From: Candidatus Hydrogenedentota bacterium
Lineage (GTDB): Bacteria; Hydrogenedentota; Hydrogenedentia; Hydrogenedentiales; CAITNO01
Reading direction: 5' to 3'
Assembly (NCBI GenBank): GCA_903922535.1
Contig: CAIXUF010001141.1
Span: forward strand, 1-6,179
DNA length: 6,179 nucleotides
The translations under genes were made by a program, and so were the position numbers. Shown here one piece after another: positions 3,942 to 6,179 of the stretch. The notes beneath the pieces were generated by a model. It was not told the DNA's origin. It saw only the letters and a list, made by a program, of their open reading frames with translations, and made no database searches. The first letter of the stretch is position 1. Every line of letters begins with the position of its first letter.

Positions 3942-6179
3942 GACCTGTGCTACCGCGTGAATCCGCAGAATACTGCGGGGCCGTGGGACGGCACGACTTG
4001 GAACACGGGATTCCAGGATCTGCAGCGTGCCGTGGACACGGCCGCGAGCTTCGGCGGCACAGAGGTGTGGGTCAAGGCGGGCACCTACACCGGAACGGGA
4101 AACCAGGTGCTGGCGATGCAGTCCGGGGTGTCCATCTACGGAGGCTTTACCGGAACGGAAACCGCCCGGGCACAACGAAACGCGTCCGCCAATACTACTG
4201 TTCTTGACGGGGAGGGTTTGCGCCGCGGCGTTGTTGGAGCGAACAATGCCACGCTCGACGGTTTCATGATCAAGCGCGGCGATCCCAGCAACCTCAATTC
4301 CCTTGACGGCGGCGGCATGTACAATTCCGGCGTTTCGCCGACGGTCGTGAATTGCATCTTCACCGGCAACAGCGCCGGCAGCAAGTTTTACAGCCACCTC
4401 CATGTTATCGCGGGGAACGGGGGGGGCATGTACAATTCCGGCGGCTCCCCCACGATTGCCAACTGCATCTTCACCGGCAACTCGGCCGACATTGCCTTCC
4501 CCGGTCCAATGGGCGCAGGTGGCGGCATCTACAATTCCGGCGCATCCCCCACGATTACCAACTGCATCTTTACCGGCAACGACGCTCCCGGCGGCGGGGC
4601 AATCTTCAACGCCGACGGCTCGCCGGTGCTGACAAACTGCACGTTCTATGGAAACAGCGCATCATTGGCCAACGGCAGTGGCATGTACAACTCCAACGAC
4701 GCGTCGCCGGTGATAAAGAGTTGTATCCTCTGGGACAAGGCAACGACCTCGCCTTCGGAAATATACAGCGGTTCCCCGACCGTGACCTATTCTTGCGTGC
4801 AGGGCGGTTACACGGGCGCAGGCAACATCAGCGCCGACCCGAAATTCGTGGCCGCGCCGGACAACCTGCGGTTGCAGAACGGCTCCCCCTGTGTCGACAC
4901 CGGCACGGCAACCGGCGCACCCGCCACGGACATCGTGGGAGCGCCGCGGCCCCTGGGCGAGGGTGTGGACATGGGCGCCTATGAAACGGCACCGGACCGC
5001 ATGCCGCCGGTCATCACCACCTGTGCGGCGAGCCAAACGGTTCCGGCCGATGCCGCTTGCCATGCGCTTGTGCCAGACTTCACGGCTGGCGTTGCCGCCA
5101 CAGACAATTACGATGTCAGCCTGACCGTGACCCAGTCCCCGGCGGCGGGTGCCGCCGTTGGCGCGGGCGACACCAGTGTCATCCTCACCGTGACCGATGA
5201 CGCGGGCAATTCTGCCACATGCGCGGCGACACTGACTGTGGCACCGGACCTGTGCAGTGTTATGGTGCCAAGTGTGGCAGGCATGGAGCAGGCGGCGGCG
5301 GAGGCCGCGGTGCTTGCGGCCAACCTGACCGTAGGAGTGGTCACGACAACGTGCAGCGACACGGTGGCGGCGGGCCATATCATCAGCCAAACCCCGTTGG
5401 GCGGATCGGCGCTGTTCAGCAGCGCGGTGGATCTGGTGGTCGCGGGTGGCCCGTGTGCCAGGCTTGCCGTCGCCTCTCCCAACGGGGGGGAGACATTGAT
5501 TACAGGTCAAACCTGCACCATCGCATGGAACCAGATCGGCGTGACCGGCGCCATCGCTGTGATTCTGAACGAGAACGGAACCGACATGCAGTGGATTGGC
5601 GCGGCTTCCGCTTCGGTCGGGCAACTGTCCTGGACAATTCCCTCTTCAGTGACGCCCGCCGGCACATACAGGATTCACGTGATCTCCGGAGACAACAACG
5701 CGGTTGAGGACCTGAGCGACGCCGCGTTTACCATAGCGTCGGACAACACCGTATCGATGTCACCACCTTCGTCCAGTCTCGCACTAAGCTCTCCGAACGG
5801 CGGCGAGACCTGGACCCGGGGCGAATACCATGTGATCACCTGGGACCAGACCGGGGTGACCGGGTTTGTGGCCGTGCTGCTGAGTGACAACGGTGTGGAC
5901 ATCGACTGGCTTGGCGCGGCCTTGGCCTCGGCCGGGCAGATGGCTTGGACCGTTCCCGCCTGGGTGACCCCGGGCAATGCATACAAGATTCATCTAATCT
6001 CCGGCGACAACAATGCCGTGGAAGACCTGAGCGACAACGCGTTCACCATCGCGTCCGGCGCGTCCCCGCTCACGGTGACCTCGCCGAACGGCGGCGAACT
6101 GTGGATTCAGGGCCAAACCGAGACCGTCACCTGGAACCAGACCGGCGTGACCGGCGCCGTGGCAATCATGCTGAATGAC
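3180..6179 (+). CDS. Continuation of the giant protein: Ig-like / beta-helix / HYR / PASTA / KNH repeats (no stop in window)
   Basis: There are 1000 uninterrupted codons in one frame, open at the right edge. ATG 3180 is only the first available start. No signal peptide follows it and it begins mid-domain, so this is most likely the downstream half of the gene at 46. In order it encodes the tail of Ig-like copy 3 (residues 2-17), Ig-like copies 4-6 (18-254), beta-helix module 3 (258-602), an HYR-like domain (609-688), one PASTA domain (696-758), and Kre9/KNH-type repeats at 762-854, 867-959 and 964-1000 (cut). Codon use and repeat families match the upstream part. No C-terminal anchor, sorting signal or autotransporter barrel is visible, and any such element would lie beyond the window. 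PASTA domains are known to bind peptidoglycan or beta-lactams, but binding by this copy is unproven. If ATGA coupling works, it would be a separate protein without its own export signal, which seems unlikely. Confidence 0.85.
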   Translation, partial: MSAVEVTRTVNIVDTTFPVITLLGANPATVECHTAYSDAGATAADSCAGDLTGGISATNTANVNTPGTYTVRYNVKDPSNNSAVEVTRTVNVVDMTPPVITLNGSASVTVECGNNYNDAGATATDTCAGSRTANIVVANPVNKAAVGVYSVRYNTSDGNGNNATEVTRTVTVVDTAKPVIMLVGDASIAVIHGTVYTDARATAIDACAGSLTASIVTINPVNTSVPGTYTVTYNVNDGNGHSAAQVERTVLVRPDLCYRVNPQNTAGPWDGTTWNTGFQDLQRAVDTAASFGGTEVWVKAGTYTGTGNQVLAMQSGVSIYGGFTGTETARAQRNASANTTVLDGEGLRRGVVGANNATLDGFMIKRGDPSNLNSLDGGGMYNSGVSPTVVNCIFTGNSAGSKFYSHLHVIAGNGGGMYNSGGSPTIANCIFTGNSADIAFPGPMGAGGGIYNSGASPTITNCIFTGNDAPGGGAIFNADGSPVLTNCTFYGNSASLANGSGMYNSNDASPVIKSCILWDKATTSPSEIYSGSPTVTYSCVQGGYTGAGNISADPKFVAAPDNLRLQNGSPCVDTGTATGAPATDIVGAPRPLGEGVDMGAYETAPDRMPPVITTCAASQTVPADAACHALVPDFTAGVAATDNYDVSLTVTQSPAAGAAVGAGDTSVILTVTDDAGNSATCAATLTVAPDLCSVMVPSVAGMEQAAAEAAVLAANLTVGVVTTTCSDTVAAGHIISQTPLGGSALFSSAVDLVVAGGPCARLAVASPNGGETLITGQTCTIAWNQIGVTGAIAVILNENGTDMQWIGAASASVGQLSWTIPSSVTPAGTYRIHVISGDNNAVEDLSDAAFTIASDNTVSMSPPSSSLALSSPNGGETWTRGEYHVITWDQTGVTGFVAVLLSDNGVDIDWLGAALASAGQMAWTVPAWVTPGNAYKIHLISGDNNAVEDLSDNAFTIASGASPLTVTSPNGGELWIQGQTETVTWNQTGVTGAVAIMLND
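3951..4985 (+). other. Right-handed beta-helix module 3 with anchor-Q-like end
   Basis: This is the third paralogue, separated from modules 1-2 by the HYR-like domain and Ig-like array. Its cap (YRVNPQNTAGPWDGTTW, VWVKAGTYTGTGN, IYGGFTGTE) is closest to that of module 2. About five rungs (GGGMYNSG.SPT..NCIFTGN) precede the shared ending CVQGGYTGAGN, LRLQNGSPCVDTGTATGAP and RPLGEGVDMGAYE. Two longer loops (SKFYSHLHVIAGN at about 4380-4418 and ADIAFPGPMGAGG at about 4489-4524) project from consecutive rungs. The codons for one GGG turn form a run of eight G (4419-4426). Confidence 0.85.
5004..5243 (+). other. HYR-like domain 2
   Basis: Eighty residues: PPVITTCAASQTV, C.ALVPDFTAGVAATD, VTQSPAAG, V.LTVTDDAGNSATCAATLTV. 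It parallels domain 1 at 2272-2520 closely in protein and DNA, and like it comes directly after a beta-helix module. This suggests that beta-helix plus HYR was copied as a block. Confidence 0.75.
5265..5453 (+). other. PASTA domain
   Basis: About 63 residues with the PASTA pattern: VPSVAGM at the start, then A.AAVLAANLTVG, SDTVAAGHIISQTPLGG, and SSAVDLVVAGGP at the end. PASTA domains are best known from the extracellular parts of Ser/Thr kinases and penicillin-binding proteins. Here there is a single copy in a secreted repeat protein. It is framed by cysteines (DLC before, GPC after) and has one internal Cys in TTTCSD. Confidence 0.8.
5463..6179 (+). repeat. Three Kre9/KNH-type (SPNGGE) repeats, the third cut by the window end
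   Basis: The repeats start at about 5463, 5778 and 6069. The consensus is SPNGGE....G....I(A/T)W.Q.GVTG..AV.L...G.D..W.GAA.AS.GQ..WT.P......Y.IH.ISGDNNAVEDLSD.AFTIAS. This fits the Ser-Thr-rich GPI-anchored/Kre9-KNH family, which also occurs as repeats in secreted bacterial proteins. The SPNGG motifs are 315 nt then 291 nt apart. The longer first interval holds a Ser/Pro/Thr linker (DNTVSMSPPSSS region, 5742-5777). The third copy stops after its first 37 residues at the right edge. Confidence 0.8.

Noticed and set aside
3144..4403. Antisense open frame of about 419 codons
   Set aside because: Same reasoning: it mirrors the Ig-like array and the start of beta-helix module 3, and its own internal repeats come only from the sense-strand repeats.
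4352..4984. Sense-strand open frame in a shifted register over beta-helix module 3
   Set aside because: It is a shadow of the true frame and gives low-complexity His/Arg/Gln-rich sequence without the rung motifs.
4662..5624. Antisense open frame of about 320 codons
   Set aside because: It runs opposite the HYR, PASTA and KNH domains, which are clear on the + strand. No start signal or domain supports it.
5463..6179. C-terminal autotransporter barrel or sorting signal
   Set aside because: The window ends inside a KNH repeat, so no C-terminal segment is present to judge.

Overview
The window holds one secreted or surface-exposed giant repeat protein, transcribed left to right, that fills it from base 46 to the last base. 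The reading frame breaks once, at about 3175-3185. The first part (46-3183) has a ribosome binding site, a start codon and a signal peptide. The second part (3180-6179) is in another frame, stays open for exactly 1000 codons and runs off the right edge without a stop. Repeats on the two sides of the break belong to the same tandem array, so I read this as one gene of more than 2,040 codons split by a 1-nt deletion or a sequence error. An ATGA stop/start overlap at the break leaves two separate proteins possible.

Layout: leader with ribosome binding site (1-45); signal peptide (46-135); right-handed beta-helix module 1 (139-1137); beta-helix module 2 (1156-2247); HYR-like domain 1 (2272-2520); six tandem bacterial Ig-like (DUF5011-type) domains (2521-3941) with the frame break inside the third; beta-helix module 3 (3951-4985); HYR-like domain 2 (5004-5243); one PASTA domain (5265-5453); and three Kre9/KNH-type (Ser-Thr-rich, SPNGGE-type) repeats, the last cut by the window end (5463-6179). 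Each beta-helix module ends in a GSPC(I/L/V)..(G/A)TATGAP...D..G..RP......DMG.YE motif, like the 'choice-of-anchor Q' endings of many bacterial surface beta-helix proteins.

Organism: the DNA is GC-rich with strong G/C preference at third codon positions. This mix of domains is typical of large exported proteins of uncultured PVC-group bacteria (Planctomycetes, Verrucomicrobia, Lentisphaerae) and similar environmental phyla. That is an inference from gene style; no marker gene is present. No enzyme active site, RNA gene, CRISPR array, mobile element or terminator was seen. The likely role is extracellular adhesion or glycan/cell-wall binding, which is inferred from the domain families only.
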